NCBI GenBank assembly: GCA_965365445.1
Contig: CBDUBS010000018.1
Location: 1 to 31,000 of the forward strand
Reading direction: 5' to 3'
DNA: 31,000 nt
Source of the DNA: CBDUBS01 sp965365445
GTDB taxonomy: Bacteria > Bacteroidota > Rhodothermia > Rhodothermales > DASSAV01
Positions 15,963 to 24,271 of the stretch are shown here, one piece after another (positions within the stretch are counted from its first letter, which is position 1; every line of letters begins with the position of its first letter). The notes beneath the pieces are model-generated. The model was not told where the DNA came from. It saw only the letters and a list, made by a program, of their open reading frames with translations, and did no database searches. The position numbers were made by a program, and so were the translations under genes.

Positions 15963-16568
15963 TTATTCTTCCGTTTCTTCTTCCGGAAGAGCCGCTTCCT
16001 GCTCGACGGATTCGACGGCGACGACTCTCGGGGAGGCGATGGTAACTACGGCCTGCTCGGGCTGCGCCTCAAACTTGACACCCGGAACGTCGAGGTCCGA
16101 AATGTAGACGGCATCGCCGATATGCAACTGGGAGATATCCACGTCGATGGTGCTCGGGATATCCTTCGGGAGGCAGGTAACGGAAACCTCATGGAGGATG
16201 TACTGCACCTCGCCCCCTTCCGTGATCTGCCCGACGGCGGTGCCCTGGAAACGGATAGGAATCGCCAGGGTAAGCTTTTCGCCTTTACGTAGGACCTGAA
16301 AATCGACGTGGCTCGGTCGGTCGGTCACCGGATCGAATTTGATTTCTTTAATGATGCAGTCCCACTGCTCCTCGCCGAGGCTTATCTGCACCCGGTGGCT
16401 TTCGGCGGTAAAAATCAGCGGTTTCAGACTGATGGCAGGCACGGTAAAGGATACGGGCTCGACCCCGTGGCCGTAGAGCACACAGGGTACGAGGCCCTCC
16501 CGACGGGAGGCCCTGGCTGTTTTTTTGCCGGGTTCACGAGCTTGAGCGTTGAGGGTAATGGCGTCCAT
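15963..16568 (-). CDS. rplY: 50S ribosomal protein bL25 (Ctc/TL5 long form)
   Basis: bL25 binds 5S rRNA in the large ribosomal subunit. The 201-aa product is the long Ctc/TL5 form: an N-terminal 5S-binding domain (about 1-95) beginning MDAITLNAQAREPGKKTARASRREG, then the TL5 C-terminal beta domain (about 96-185) with SVTCLPKDIPSTIDVDISQL, and an acidic tail (ALPEEETEE). It lies 36 bp downstream of prs on the same strand, the same order as in many bacteria, so prs and rplY are probably co-transcribed. A terminator follows the stop. Confidence 0.96.
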   Translation of the reverse strand: MDAITLNAQAREPGKKTARASRREGLVPCVLYGHGVEPVSFTVPAISLKPLIFTAESHRVQISLGEEQWDCIIKEIKFDPVTDRPSHVDFQVLRKGEKLTLAIPIRFQGTAVGQITEGGEVQYILHEVSVTCLPKDIPSTIDVDISQLHIGDAVYISDLDVPGVKFEAQPEQAVVTIASPRVVAVESVEQEAALPEEETEE

Positions 16569-16604
16569 GATGATCTATCGTTGATTGAATGATTCAGGTA
16601 GGGG

Positions 16605-17540
16605 TCAGTCGTCGAAAAGGGTGGAAACCGACTGGTTGGCATAAATACGGTGCATGGCTTCCGCGAAAATATCGGCTACGCTGACGATGGTAATCCGGTC
16701 CGTCTGCCGCTTCAGCGGGATGGTATCCGTAACGAACAGGCGTTTGATTTCCGAGTTTTCGATGCGGTCGAAGGCGGGCCCCGAAAGCAAGGCGTGCGTG
16801 GAAGCGGCGAAAATTTCGAGCGCACCGGCCTCCTTCAGGGCTTTGGCTCCGCTGGTGAGGGTGCCGGCCGTATCGATCATGTCATCGATGAGCAACACGT
16901 CCCGATTACTCACATCGCCGATGATGTTCATAACCTCGGCTTCGTTTTGCCGGGGGCGGCGCTTGTCGATGAGGGCGAGCTCGGCGTCGAGTTTTTTCGA
17001 ATAGGCGCGGGCCATCTTGAGAGCGCCGATATCGGGGGCCACGACGACGAGGCGGTCGAGGTTGAGGCCGTGAAGGTGGTTGATGAAAACCCCGGAGCCA
17101 TAGAGATGATCGACCGGCACGTCGAAAAAACCCTGGATCTGGGGCGCGTGAAGGTCCATCGTCAGGATGCGGTCCACCCCGGAGGTGGTAAGCATGTTCG
17201 CCATGAGCTTGGCGGCAATGGAGACGCGAGGCTGATCCTTCCGCTCCTGCCGGGCATAGCCGAAATACGGAAGCACGGCCGTGATCGTGGCGGCGGAAGC
17301 GCGTCGGGCCGCATCGATCATGAGCAACAGCTCGATCCAGTTGTCCCCCGGCGGGTTGGTGCTCTGGACGATATAAACGTCCTTCCCGCGAATGGATTCC
17401 TTGTAAGCGATGTATATTTCGCCGTCGGAAAATTCCTTGATCTCGATCTGCCCCAGTTCTACACCGTACGCATCGGCAATGCGCTCGGCGAGGACAGGAT
17501 TGGACCGACCGGAAAAGACGGCAATGGGATTGGTAGCCAC
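16605..17540 (-). CDS. prs: Ribose-phosphate pyrophosphokinase (PRPP synthetase)
   Basis: Prs makes PRPP from ribose 5-phosphate and ATP, the precursor of purines, pyrimidines, His, Trp and NAD. The 311-aa product has FSGRSNP near the N-terminus, FSDGE (37-41), RKDQPRVSIAAKL (ATP loop, 100-112), the DLHAPQIQGFF block (129-139) and the PRPP loop LLIDDMIDTAGT (216-227). The start codon is GTG at 17538-17540; no in-frame ATG precedes the conserved N-terminus, and AAAGG lies just upstream. tRNA-Gln is encoded 119 bp upstream on the same strand. PyrR and PyrB, which use PRPP or feed pyrimidine synthesis, are 10 kb away in a separate operon. Confidence 0.97.
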   Translation of the reverse strand: MATNPIAVFSGRSNPVLAERIADAYGVELGQIEIKEFSDGEIYIAYKESIRGKDVYIVQSTNPPGDNWIELLLMIDAARRASAATITAVLPYFGYARQERKDQPRVSIAAKLMANMLTTSGVDRILTMDLHAPQIQGFFDVPVDHLYGSGVFINHLHGLNLDRLVVVAPDIGALKMARAYSKKLDAELALIDKRRPRQNEAEVMNIIGDVSNRDVLLIDDMIDTAGTLTSGAKALKEAGALEIFAASTHALLSGPAFDRIENSEIKRLFVTDTIPLKRQTDRITIVSVADIFAEAMHRIYANQSVSTLFDD

Positions 17541-17658
17541 GGACCTTTACAGGTTGGACACGGAGCTCCGGCGTGGGCGTTCCGCCGAAGGCTCTTCGTT
17601 TAACCGGATGAGGGAATGAGGGTTACGCATGCCCGTTCCGGTACATGCCGGGGTGAAG

Positions 17659-17729
17659 CTGCCCGGGGAGGATTCGAACCTCCACATACGGCTCCAAAGG
17701 CCGCTGTCCTGCCATTAGACGACCGGGCA
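17659..17729 (-). tRNA. trnQ: tRNA-Gln (anticodon TTG)
   Basis: The minus strand folds as a full cloverleaf. The acceptor arm TGCCCGG/CCGGGCA is perfect, with G as discriminator base. The D arm is GTCT...GGAC, the anticodon arm GCGGC-CTTTGGA-GCCGT has anticodon TTG, and the T arm is GGAGG-TTCGAAT-CCTCC. The 3' CCA is not encoded (the DNA continues CTTCA), so it must be added by the nucleotidyltransferase. A sigma70-like promoter lies just upstream. Confidence 0.96.
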
Positions 17730-17758
17730 CTGCGGAATACAAGACCTACAGACAGGAA

Positions 17759-17788
17759 AAGATACTGTACGGCAGGGATCAGAGTCAA
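17759..17788 (-). promoter_or_regulatory. Promoter of tRNA-Gln
   Basis: On the minus strand TTGACT (17788-17783) and TATCTT (17764-17759) are separated by 18 nt, and the tRNA begins 30 nt beyond the -10. The -35 matches the sigma70 consensus at five of six positions and the -10 at four of six. The same transcript may extend into prs. Confidence 0.55.
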
Positions 17789-18027
17789 CGCGGGGAGCCG
17801 GGTTGCCCGATCCTTCACGCAAAGCCGGGCCCGGGCTATTGCCCGTGAAGAATGAGGCCGACTAAACTCCCGGCATTTCCATGGAACGTGAACTTGCCGT
17901 AACGTACGTTGACATGTTTGTACCCTGACCGCCTGTGAGGGAAAGTAGCGGATCAGGGCAAGTTAAACGGGAAGCCTGCCGTCCGATCAATCGGCAGCGT
18001 ATATACAACGTGTACCTGAACTCACCT

Positions 18028-18834
18028 ATGCGAAAGGATAATGTCATCGGCGTACTGGGCGGCATGGGCCCGTACGCCGGATTGGACCTCGTAAAGAAAA
18101 TATTCGACCACACGCTGGCGCATTCGGATCATACGCATTTGCCGGTGGCCATGCTTTCGTATCCGGAGCGCATTCCCGACCGGGCTTCGTTTCTTTTCGG
18201 GCAGATCCAGGTCAATCCGGCGGATTCGCTCGCCGAAATCGCCAGGCAGTTGGAAGGAGCCGGCGCGGTGGTGGCCGGCATTCCGTGCAATACGGCGCAC
18301 GCCCCGGCCATTTATGACGTCATGGTGGAACAGCTGAGAAAAACGGGAAACCGCATCCGCATGGTGCACATGATCGAGGAAACGACCCGTTTTCTGCGGG
18401 ATGAGGGCCGTGGTGTGGAGCGCGTCGGGGTGTTATCCACTACGGCGGTATACCGGTTGCGGATGTATGCGGACGCCCTGGAGCAAGCAGGGTTTACGCC
18501 GGTTGCGCTGGAGGAAGACGCGCATGAGGAACTGGTCAACGAGACGATATACAACGAGGAGTGGGGCATCAAGGGAATAGCGAATCCGGTATCGGAGCGG
18601 GCACGGACCTACCTGCTGGAAGCGATCCGGATGCTGGGCCGGAAGGGAGCGCAAGCCGTCATCCTCGGATGCACCGAGTTGCCGCTGGCGGTGCCCGAGC
18701 CGGAGATCGACGGGATGATGCTGGTTGACCCGACGGTGGTGCTGGCCCGTGCGCTCATCAGGGAGACGTATCCGGAGCAGCTTCGTCCGCTGGAAACCCA
18801 CGCGGTGTCGATGAACGGAGCGGCCGTACCCTGA
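18028..18834 (+). CDS. Aspartate/glutamate racemase family protein
   Basis: The family interconverts L- and D-amino acids without cofactor, using two cysteines as acid and base. The 268-aa product starts MRKDNVIGVLGGMGPYAG, the classic GGMGP N-terminus. It carries both catalytic cysteines, Cys87 in GIPCNTAH and Cys215 in LGCTELPLA. The preferred substrate (Asp, Glu or another) is not readable. I set the start at the ATG at 18028; the frame is open upstream to 17935, but that part is not family-like. It is a single plus-strand gene facing guaD. A TTGACA (17909-17914) lies upstream but without a matching -10. It could supply D-amino acids for peptidoglycan or signalling. Confidence 0.9.
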   Translation: MRKDNVIGVLGGMGPYAGLDLVKKIFDHTLAHSDHTHLPVAMLSYPERIPDRASFLFGQIQVNPADSLAEIARQLEGAGAVVAGIPCNTAHAPAIYDVMVEQLRKTGNRIRMVHMIEETTRFLRDEGRGVERVGVLSTTAVYRLRMYADALEQAGFTPVALEEDAHEELVNETIYNEEWGIKGIANPVSERARTYLLEAIRMLGRKGAQAVILGCTELPLAVPEPEIDGMMLVDPTVVLARALIRETYPEQLRPLETHAVSMNGAAVP

Positions 18835-18899
18835 AATCCCGGGCGACGGCCCCCTGAAGCCGGGTTACACCCGGGAGGAGACGAATCGGCCTGCGCCGT

Positions 18900-19367
18900 T
18901 CAGTACTCCACCCGGTTGGAGAGCCGGTCCCACCCCCGGAACGTTTCGAGCGCTTCCTCTCGCATCGTGGAAACCATCGGAAGGCGCCGGGCCTCTACGG
19001 GCCGGGCCAACTCTTCGTAGATGAACGCATCATCGAAACCGGCGCGCGCGGCGTCATCGTGCGTGCAGCCGTAGTATACATGGGCCGGGCGAGCCCAGTA
19101 AATGGCTCCAAGGCACATCGGGCAGGGCTCGCACGTGGTGTACAAATCGCAGTCGGCAAGCTGAAACCGGCCCAGCCGCCGGCACGCTTCCCGTATGGCG
19201 ACGATCTCCGCGTGGGCGGTGGGGTCGTTGGTGGAAGTGACCAGGTTGGCGGCCGCCGAGATTACCTCCCCCGAACAAACCACGACCGCCCCAAAGGGAC
19301 CCCCTTTCCCTTCTTTCATACCGCCCAGGGCGGTGTCTATGGCCAACCTCATGAACTCGGGCTGCAT
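18900..19367 (-). CDS. guaD: Guanine deaminase (cytidine-deaminase fold)
   Basis: The enzyme hydrolyses guanine to xanthine and ammonia in purine salvage. The 156-aa product closely follows the Bacillus GuaD pattern: GGPFGAVVV (22-30), zinc-site DPTAHAE (His52, with the proton-shuttle Glu54), CEPCPMCLGAIYWARP (zinc Cys82 and Cys85), AGFDDAFIYEE, and the C-terminal NRVEY that ends in Tyr as in GuaD. That C-terminus argues against the tRNA deaminase TadA. I set the start at the ATG at 19367 (MQPEFMRLAID), since the open frame further upstream is Cys/Pro-rich and unlike the family. It converges on the racemase gene with 65 bp between; a small hairpin (CCGGGT/ACCCGG, 18860-18874) there lacks a T-run. 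A small membrane protein gene lies 82 bp upstream. Confidence 0.92.
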   Translation of the reverse strand: MQPEFMRLAIDTALGGMKEGKGGPFGAVVVCSGEVISAAANLVTSTNDPTAHAEIVAIREACRRLGRFQLADCDLYTTCEPCPMCLGAIYWARPAHVYYGCTHDDAARAGFDDAFIYEELARPVEARRLPMVSTMREEALETFRGWDRLSNRVEY

Positions 19368-19449
19368 GACTCGGGAAGTGATCCGGTGGACAGGTGATTT
19401 ACCGAAGCACGTAACCCGTGGACCGGTGTTTGGTTGCAGCCGGGCCTCC

Positions 19450-19935
19450 TTATCGTTCGGAGTAGGCCGGCAGAACGAGCAGCACCAGAAAGCAGAGAAG
19501 TCCCGAGGCAAGGAACAGAAAACCGAACAGCGGCTCGAACCCGGATAGCACGGGTTGTCCCAGCAGCACGGCAGGCCCATGCGGCGGGGATGAAAGCAAA
19601 AGGCTCAGGTTGAACGACAGATGCAGAAAATTCTGACCGAGCCAGAACAGAGCCAACTGAATACCTGCCGGTACGGCTTTACGTATGTAGTACACGGTGA
19701 ACAAGGACGGCAGGATGATCTGCAACAGAGGCCCTGCCATGTTCTGGCCAAGAGGGCCGAATCCGCCGGCCAGATCGCGCGCCGATTCGCTCAGATACAG
19801 CGAAACCGCTTCGAAGGGGACTACATGACCTCGTTCCAGGAGTAAGTAAGCCATCACCGGAAGCAGGCAGATGGAAACGATCCATCCCCTCGACCTTTCG
19901 GTACCTAATATCCCGACGGAACGAACGATAGCCAT
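19450..19935 (-). CDS. Unnamed small integral membrane protein
   Basis: This 161-aa protein has about four predicted hydrophobic segments, near residues 18-36 (WIVSICLLPVMAYLLL), 70-86, 92-112 (GIQLALFWLGQNFLHLSF) and 132-156. The segment FWLGQN and the preceding ILPSLFTVYYIRK resemble small uncharacterised membrane proteins of Bacteroidota, from memory only; I know no function. I chose the ATG at 19935 because AAGGA lies 8 nt before it, a good Shine-Dalgarno; the frame opens 10 codons earlier. It is upstream of guaD on the same strand, so a shared transcript is possible. The 144-bp gap before it contains an AT-rich patch (TTTATATA at 19968-19975, minus strand) that may be part of its promoter. 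Confidence 0.65.
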   Translation of the reverse strand: MAIVRSVGILGTERSRGWIVSICLLPVMAYLLLERGHVVPFEAVSLYLSESARDLAGGFGPLGQNMAGPLLQIILPSLFTVYYIRKAVPAGIQLALFWLGQNFLHLSFNLSLLLSSPPHGPAVLLGQPVLSGFEPLFGFLFLASGLLCFLVLLVLPAYSER

Positions 19936-20079
19936 TGCATCTTCCTTTCTACAGATAGAGCACACATCGCTATATAAATGAAACGTACCATTCCATCGAA
20001 TTGGCGAGCACTCTAGACGAGCCGGTCGATTTTAAGAATGCGATGTTGGTACAGATACCGGGCCGACTCGGATAGACGT

Positions 20080-20529
20080 TCAAAGGTGGTCGAAATGGGG
20101 AACGCCGTCGAGAAATTCGACGGTACCCTTCTGCCGGTCGATGCGGCAACAGTAGTGTACGAGGCCGTTGGTTACCACCAGGTAAGGCGCCCCGACGACG
20201 CTGTTGTACCGGGCGGCCTGGTCGAACACCGCCTGCGTGACGGCCACCTCCGGCGATTTACACTCAGCCAGAACGGCCGGACGCCCCTTCCGGTCGTATA
20301 CCACGATATCGGCCCGGCGGGCGAATCCCTGATACGGGTAAACTCGTTCGACGGCGATAAGGCCGACCGGAAAACCACACTCGGCAACGAGATACTGGAT
20401 GAGGTGCTGGCGCACCCATTCCTCCGGGGTAAGCCGGACATACTTTCTGCGAATGGGGTCGTAAATCGTCTGCTCTTCAGCGACGCCCTGAATGTAGAAC
20501 GGATATTCGGGAAAGTTGAGTGGTTTCAT
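20080..20529 (-). CDS. HsdR_N-domain protein (PD-(D/E)XK nuclease-like), stand-alone
   Basis: The 149-aa protein consists of one domain resembling the N-terminal nuclease domain of type I restriction HsdR subunits. Visible core residues are a helix Glu in PEEWVRQ (Glu36/37), Asp74 in RRADIVVYD, and Glu89-x-Lys91 in LAECKSP, the D...ExK nuclease signature, followed by a Gln in AVFDQAARYN. There is no helicase/translocase part and no hsdM or hsdS nearby. Single-domain relatives are widespread and conserved in Bacteroidota without a known role, so this is probably not a restriction enzyme fragment. Its ATG overlaps the stop of the lipocalin gene as ATGA (20526-20529), so it is translationally coupled to the ABC operon. 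Confidence 0.85.
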   Translation of the reverse strand: MKPLNFPEYPFYIQGVAEEQTIYDPIRRKYVRLTPEEWVRQHLIQYLVAECGFPVGLIAVERVYPYQGFARRADIVVYDRKGRPAVLAECKSPEVAVTQAVFDQAARYNSVVGAPYLVVTNGLVHYCCRIDRQKGTVEFLDGVPHFDHL

Positions 20530-21719
20530 GGAGGTTCGGCCGGCCGGTTTGCCGCAGCCGGAGCGCCCCGGCTGCCCATCGTGGCGCCGTAGCCGGTCAT
20601 CTCGACGTATCCGTTGCCGGAAACGGGACGGCCGTTCGAAGTACCGGCAATCCGTACGGCTCCTTCCCAGTACTGGATGGCGCCGTCGAACTCCTGATCG
20701 GCCAGATACGGCCGGATTTCGATGTCAATAGCTTGGTCCGGCACCGAGAGCTTCCAGCGAGCAGGATATGTGGCTCCGGTCCGGCGGCTTCGCCATGTAT
20801 CCAGCACATCGAGGCGTACGTCTTCCCGGGAAATGGGCGCGGGCCCCAGACCCGGAGCGAGCAGCATCCCGTCGGAATACCGGCTGACGGCCCCGCCCGA
20901 TTTACGGATCTGGTAGTACATGAGGTCCCGCCCGTCGGATAGCTGTAACGAAAACCAGTCCCAACCTTCCTGTTCTTCGGATAGCACGCTGGTGCTCCAT
21001 TCCCTATCCAGCCAGCTGAGGCCGGATACGTCGAGTGTTCGGTCCCCGGTGCGGATACGGCCTTTCGTTTCGAGGCGGGTGATGGAGTAGTAGTACGACG
21101 CATCTCCGGGGGCTGCGCCTTTTCGGTCATAACCCCGGTCTCCCTGAAACACGATGGGCCGCGCCGGGCTGACCACGACATCGAGGGAAACATCCTCCGC
21201 CCGAGCGACGAGACGAAGGGGGAACACCCCGGCGCCGACCGGATCGAGCGACCAGTTTTCGAGCCACACGCGGAAGGGTTCGGCCCGGGCCCCGGCCAAT
21301 CCGGCCCCGCCCCGGGCGAAGCGCTCGAAGGAGCGGTAGCGGCCGCCGGCCACGTCGGTGAGAGCAAAATGGCCCATGTATAGCTGCCGGGTGGCCCAGT
21401 CGGAGCTTCGTACCGGGCCGAGGCTATCCGGAGGAGCCAGCGCCGTGCGGAACAGGGTAAGCTGATACCCGAAATGGTCACCCCCGGCGGAAGTCAGGTT
21501 GCCCGTAAAATACCACCATTCGGTTTTGTAGTCGGGATGGGGGCCATGATCGAGTGGGAAGGAAAAAGTACGGGGCCCCAGGGCGCGCGCGTACCCGGTG
21601 GTGTCGCCGGAGAGGGCCGAGGATACCGAGAGGGAAGTCCGGGCGGGCTCCGACCGGCGGATGAGAAGCCACGCTCCGATGACAATAACGAGGAGCGCAA
21701 CCGGAATGAGACGTTTCAT
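20526..21719 (-). CDS. AttH/CrtC-like lipocalin-domain protein
   Basis: The 397-aa product begins with a hydrophobic anchor or signal (residues 4-20, IPVALLVIVIGAWLLI). It then shows the features of the CrtC/AttH family: EWWYFTGNL (67-75), LDREWS and GWDWFSLQL, a double lipocalin-like beta barrel. CrtC members hydrate carotenoids, whereas AttH proteins are found beside an ABC transporter and probably handle a lipophilic substrate on the outer face of the membrane. The neighbourhood here is AttEFGH-like, so AttH is the better reading. The start overlaps the permease stop as ATGA (21716-21719), and its own stop overlaps the next start in the same way. No carotenoid biosynthesis genes are next to it. 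Confidence 0.87.
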   Translation of the reverse strand: MKRLIPVALLVIVIGAWLLIRRSEPARTSLSVSSALSGDTTGYARALGPRTFSFPLDHGPHPDYKTEWWYFTGNLTSAGGDHFGYQLTLFRTALAPPDSLGPVRSSDWATRQLYMGHFALTDVAGGRYRSFERFARGGAGLAGARAEPFRVWLENWSLDPVGAGVFPLRLVARAEDVSLDVVVSPARPIVFQGDRGYDRKGAAPGDASYYYSITRLETKGRIRTGDRTLDVSGLSWLDREWSTSVLSEEQEGWDWFSLQLSDGRDLMYYQIRKSGGAVSRYSDGMLLAPGLGPAPISREDVRLDVLDTWRSRRTGATYPARWKLSVPDQAIDIEIRPYLADQEFDGAIQYWEGAVRIAGTSNGRPVSGNGYVEMTGYGATMGSRGAPAAANRPAEPP

Positions 21720-24271
21720 ACGCCGTCCTCCCGTAAAGCCAGGGCCGGGTTGGCCCGGGCCATTTTCCAGGCCGGGTACAGACCGGCCAGCAGAGCAGCG
21801 GCCAGCGCCACAAGGCCGGCCTGGATAAGGATTTCAGGAGGGACCAGGAACTGGAGCGTCCAGCCGAACGAGCGCTGATTGATGACGTACACGAGCACCA
21901 GAGCGAGCGTCAGGCCCAGTGGAATGGCCAGCAGGCCCGCCATGAGGCCCATGAGGCCGGTTTGCAAGGTTACGTATTGCCACAACTGCCCCGGCGTGAG
22001 GCCGTTGGCTCTCAGGATCGCCAGCTCGCGGGCGCGCTCCAGTTGAAGCGCCATGAGCGCGCTGAGGATCCCGACAAAGGCAACCACCACCGAAAGAAGC
22101 TGAAGCACCGAGGTAATGGTGAACGTCCGGTCGAAGATAGCCATAGAGGCTTCGCGGAGCGCCCGGTTGGAACGAATCAGAACCTCCTGCCCTGCGGGAA
22201 TGCGGTCGCGAAGGGACCGGATAAGGGTGTCGGGATCGAGGCCGGGCCGAGCATACAGGGCGAGGCCGGACGCCCGGCGGTCGGTGTAGAACGGCTCGAA
22301 TGTACCCCGGGTCATCATGACGGCCCCGAGATCCGATCCGTAGTCGTGGTAAACCCCGGCAATGCGAAAAGCCTGCGGGCCCCGGTCGGTCTGAAGGGTA
22401 AGGGTATCGCCGGCGCGTACCCTGTGGTGGAAGCTGAAAGGTTCGGAAACGATGATGCCCCCCCGGGCGGTGAAATCCTTCCAGATACGGTCGGGGTCGC
22501 CTGACTTGAAGCGAAAGGTTTTGTAACGCGCCGGTCCGGGATCGATGACTACGAGATCGGTGAGGCCTGCCGAGGACCGTACTTCGAGGCTGCGCACGGT
22601 ATAGGCGCTTTCGACGCCGGGGGCCTCGCGCAGCGCACGCACGACTCCCGGATCGAGCGTGGCATCGGCCCGGCGCATTACGAGGTTCGGAGGTTGAACA
22701 TAAATGTCCGCCTGGAGCGTATAGCCAAGCCATACAACGACGGTTTCGCGGAAACTGGTCACCATGACGCCCACGCCGATGACGGCCGCAACGGCGACCA
22801 TCAGGGCCGCCGTCGCCACGGCGGTGCGGCTCATCGTACTGACGACCCCCCGGACGGCCATCCGGCCGAGCACACCGAACGCCAATCCGGCAGGGCGGCG
22901 CAGAAGCCGGGCGAACAGGACGATTGCAGGCCCGGTGAGGGCTGCAAATGCCAGCAGCAAGCACAGCATGGCGACATAGCTCAGGGTGATACTGCGGGTG
23001 GGCAGAAAGAGCAGCGCTGCCCCGGCCGCACCAAGCCCGAGCCCGGCGACGGCAAGCCGGGGCAGCAACCGGCGAAGGCGGCTTTCGGTTTCGGAGCGGC
23101 GCAGGACGGCGCTCACGGCCGAGGCGGCCGCTTCACGCGCCGGTATGAGGGCGGCCAGCAACGTCGCCCCGAGGCCGAGCAGCAGGCCCTTGCCCAGGGT
23201 CCACAGCGAAGGGGTTACCTCCCGGACGGAGACGACATAATACAGATCGTTGATGGTCCGGGTGATGAGGTGCAGCAAACCCTGCCCCATGAGATAGCCC
23301 AGCAGAAGCCCGAGCAGCGAACCCGCCAGCCCTACCACTAACGCCTCCATTAGCACCATCCGCAGGATCTCGGCGCGCGTTACGCCCAGGGCCCGGAGAC
23401 GCCCCAGCAGGAACCGGCGCTGAACGACCGCAAACGTCATCGTGTTGTAAATGAGAAACATCCCGACGACGAGGGCCAGGCGGCTGAGCGCGGTCAGGTT
23501 GAGATCGAACGCGCGGGTCATCTGCTCCATCGTTTCCGTGCGGGCCGAGGACCGAACGATCTCCGCCCCGGCGGGGAGGATGCGTCCTATACGGGTGCGG
23601 GCCTGATCCCCGGATTCTTCGGCAGGAAGAATGAGGTCGATCCGGGAGAGACGCCCTTGAAACCCCAGCATCTCTTGAGCCACCGATATGTCGGTAAGGA
23701 GGAGGTTTTCGAGCGCGCGGCGGGTACGTTCGTCGGAGGGCTGAAGCAGGTGGACAACCTGAACGCTATCCGGGCGGCCCCCGACGGAAACGGGCAGCCA
23801 GTCTCCGGCATTCACATCCAGATCGGCGGCCGTCTCCTCCGACAGAATAGCCGCCCGGGGGCGGGTCATAAAGGCTCCCAGGTCCGGGCGGGTTTCGCCG
23901 GAGAGGTACGGACGGAAGGGTTCCTCCGCGAACGGGTCGATCCCGAGAAGCTGAAGAACCCGGGGGGCAGGTCCTTCCAGTCGCACGTAGCCCTCCACGA
24001 CCGGAGCCGATTGGCGAAAGCCCAGATCCACGCGCAGCTTCCGGTAGACGGCTTGGTCCAGGCCGGCAGCGGGGCCGCTGATGAAATGCGTCGCGCGGCC
24101 CGCGACGGCTTCCGAGGAAAGCCGGAAGGCTCTGCGGGCGCTCGTATTGGCCAGGTCGATGCCGGTAACGACTGCTACACCGAGGGCAATGCCCAGGACC
24201 GAAAGCAGCAGCAGCCACGGATGGCGAGCAAGGTACCTCCGGCTGGAGCGCCATAAGAGGGTTGCACTCAT
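21716..24271 (-). CDS. FtsX/MacB-type ABC transporter permease (AttF-AttG-like)
   Basis: The 851-aa permease has a first membrane helix at about 20-40, a periplasmic MacB-like domain (about 45-255), a three-helix FtsX domain (about 270-395), then further helices (about 410-465), a second periplasmic region (about 510-715) and a C-terminal FtsX domain (about 730-845). It thus has two FtsX units in one chain, doing in one gene what AttF and AttG do in two. Such permeases move lipids or lipoproteins or act mechanically, driven by the cytosolic ATPase encoded just upstream. ATGA overlaps join it to the ATPase gene (24268-24271) and to the lipocalin gene. The substrate is unknown. Confidence 0.92.
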   Translation of the reverse strand: MSATLLWRSSRRYLARHPWLLLLSVLGIALGVAVVTGIDLANTSARRAFRLSSEAVAGRATHFISGPAAGLDQAVYRKLRVDLGFRQSAPVVEGYVRLEGPAPRVLQLLGIDPFAEEPFRPYLSGETRPDLGAFMTRPRAAILSEETAADLDVNAGDWLPVSVGGRPDSVQVVHLLQPSDERTRRALENLLLTDISVAQEMLGFQGRLSRIDLILPAEESGDQARTRIGRILPAGAEIVRSSARTETMEQMTRAFDLNLTALSRLALVVGMFLIYNTMTFAVVQRRFLLGRLRALGVTRAEILRMVLMEALVVGLAGSLLGLLLGYLMGQGLLHLITRTINDLYYVVSVREVTPSLWTLGKGLLLGLGATLLAALIPAREAAASAVSAVLRRSETESRLRRLLPRLAVAGLGLGAAGAALLFLPTRSITLSYVAMLCLLLAFAALTGPAIVLFARLLRRPAGLAFGVLGRMAVRGVVSTMSRTAVATAALMVAVAAVIGVGVMVTSFRETVVVWLGYTLQADIYVQPPNLVMRRADATLDPGVVRALREAPGVESAYTVRSLEVRSSAGLTDLVVIDPGPARYKTFRFKSGDPDRIWKDFTARGGIIVSEPFSFHHRVRAGDTLTLQTDRGPQAFRIAGVYHDYGSDLGAVMMTRGTFEPFYTDRRASGLALYARPGLDPDTLIRSLRDRIPAGQEVLIRSNRALREASMAIFDRTFTITSVLQLLSVVVAFVGILSALMALQLERARELAILRANGLTPGQLWQYVTLQTGLMGLMAGLLAIPLGLTLALVLVYVINQRSFGWTLQFLVPPEILIQAGLVALAAALLAGLYPAWKMARANPALALREDGV

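Noticed and set aside
17909..17914. TTGACA as the promoter of the racemase gene
   Set aside because: No acceptable -10 lies 16-18 nt downstream, so I do not annotate it.
18860..18874. Hairpin CCGGGT/ACCCGG between the racemase gene and guaD as a terminator
   Set aside because: The stem is only 6 bp and there is no T-run on either strand.
20080..20529. Remnant of a type I restriction system
   Set aside because: The protein is a complete single domain with its own coupled start and there are no hsdM, hsdS or helicase fragments, so it is not a truncated HsdR.
20526..21719. Carotenoid 1,2-hydratase CrtC
   Set aside because: The fold family matches, but the direct coupling to an ABC transporter fits AttH better. 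The desaturase-like gene at 1-642 is 20 kb away and gives no operon support.
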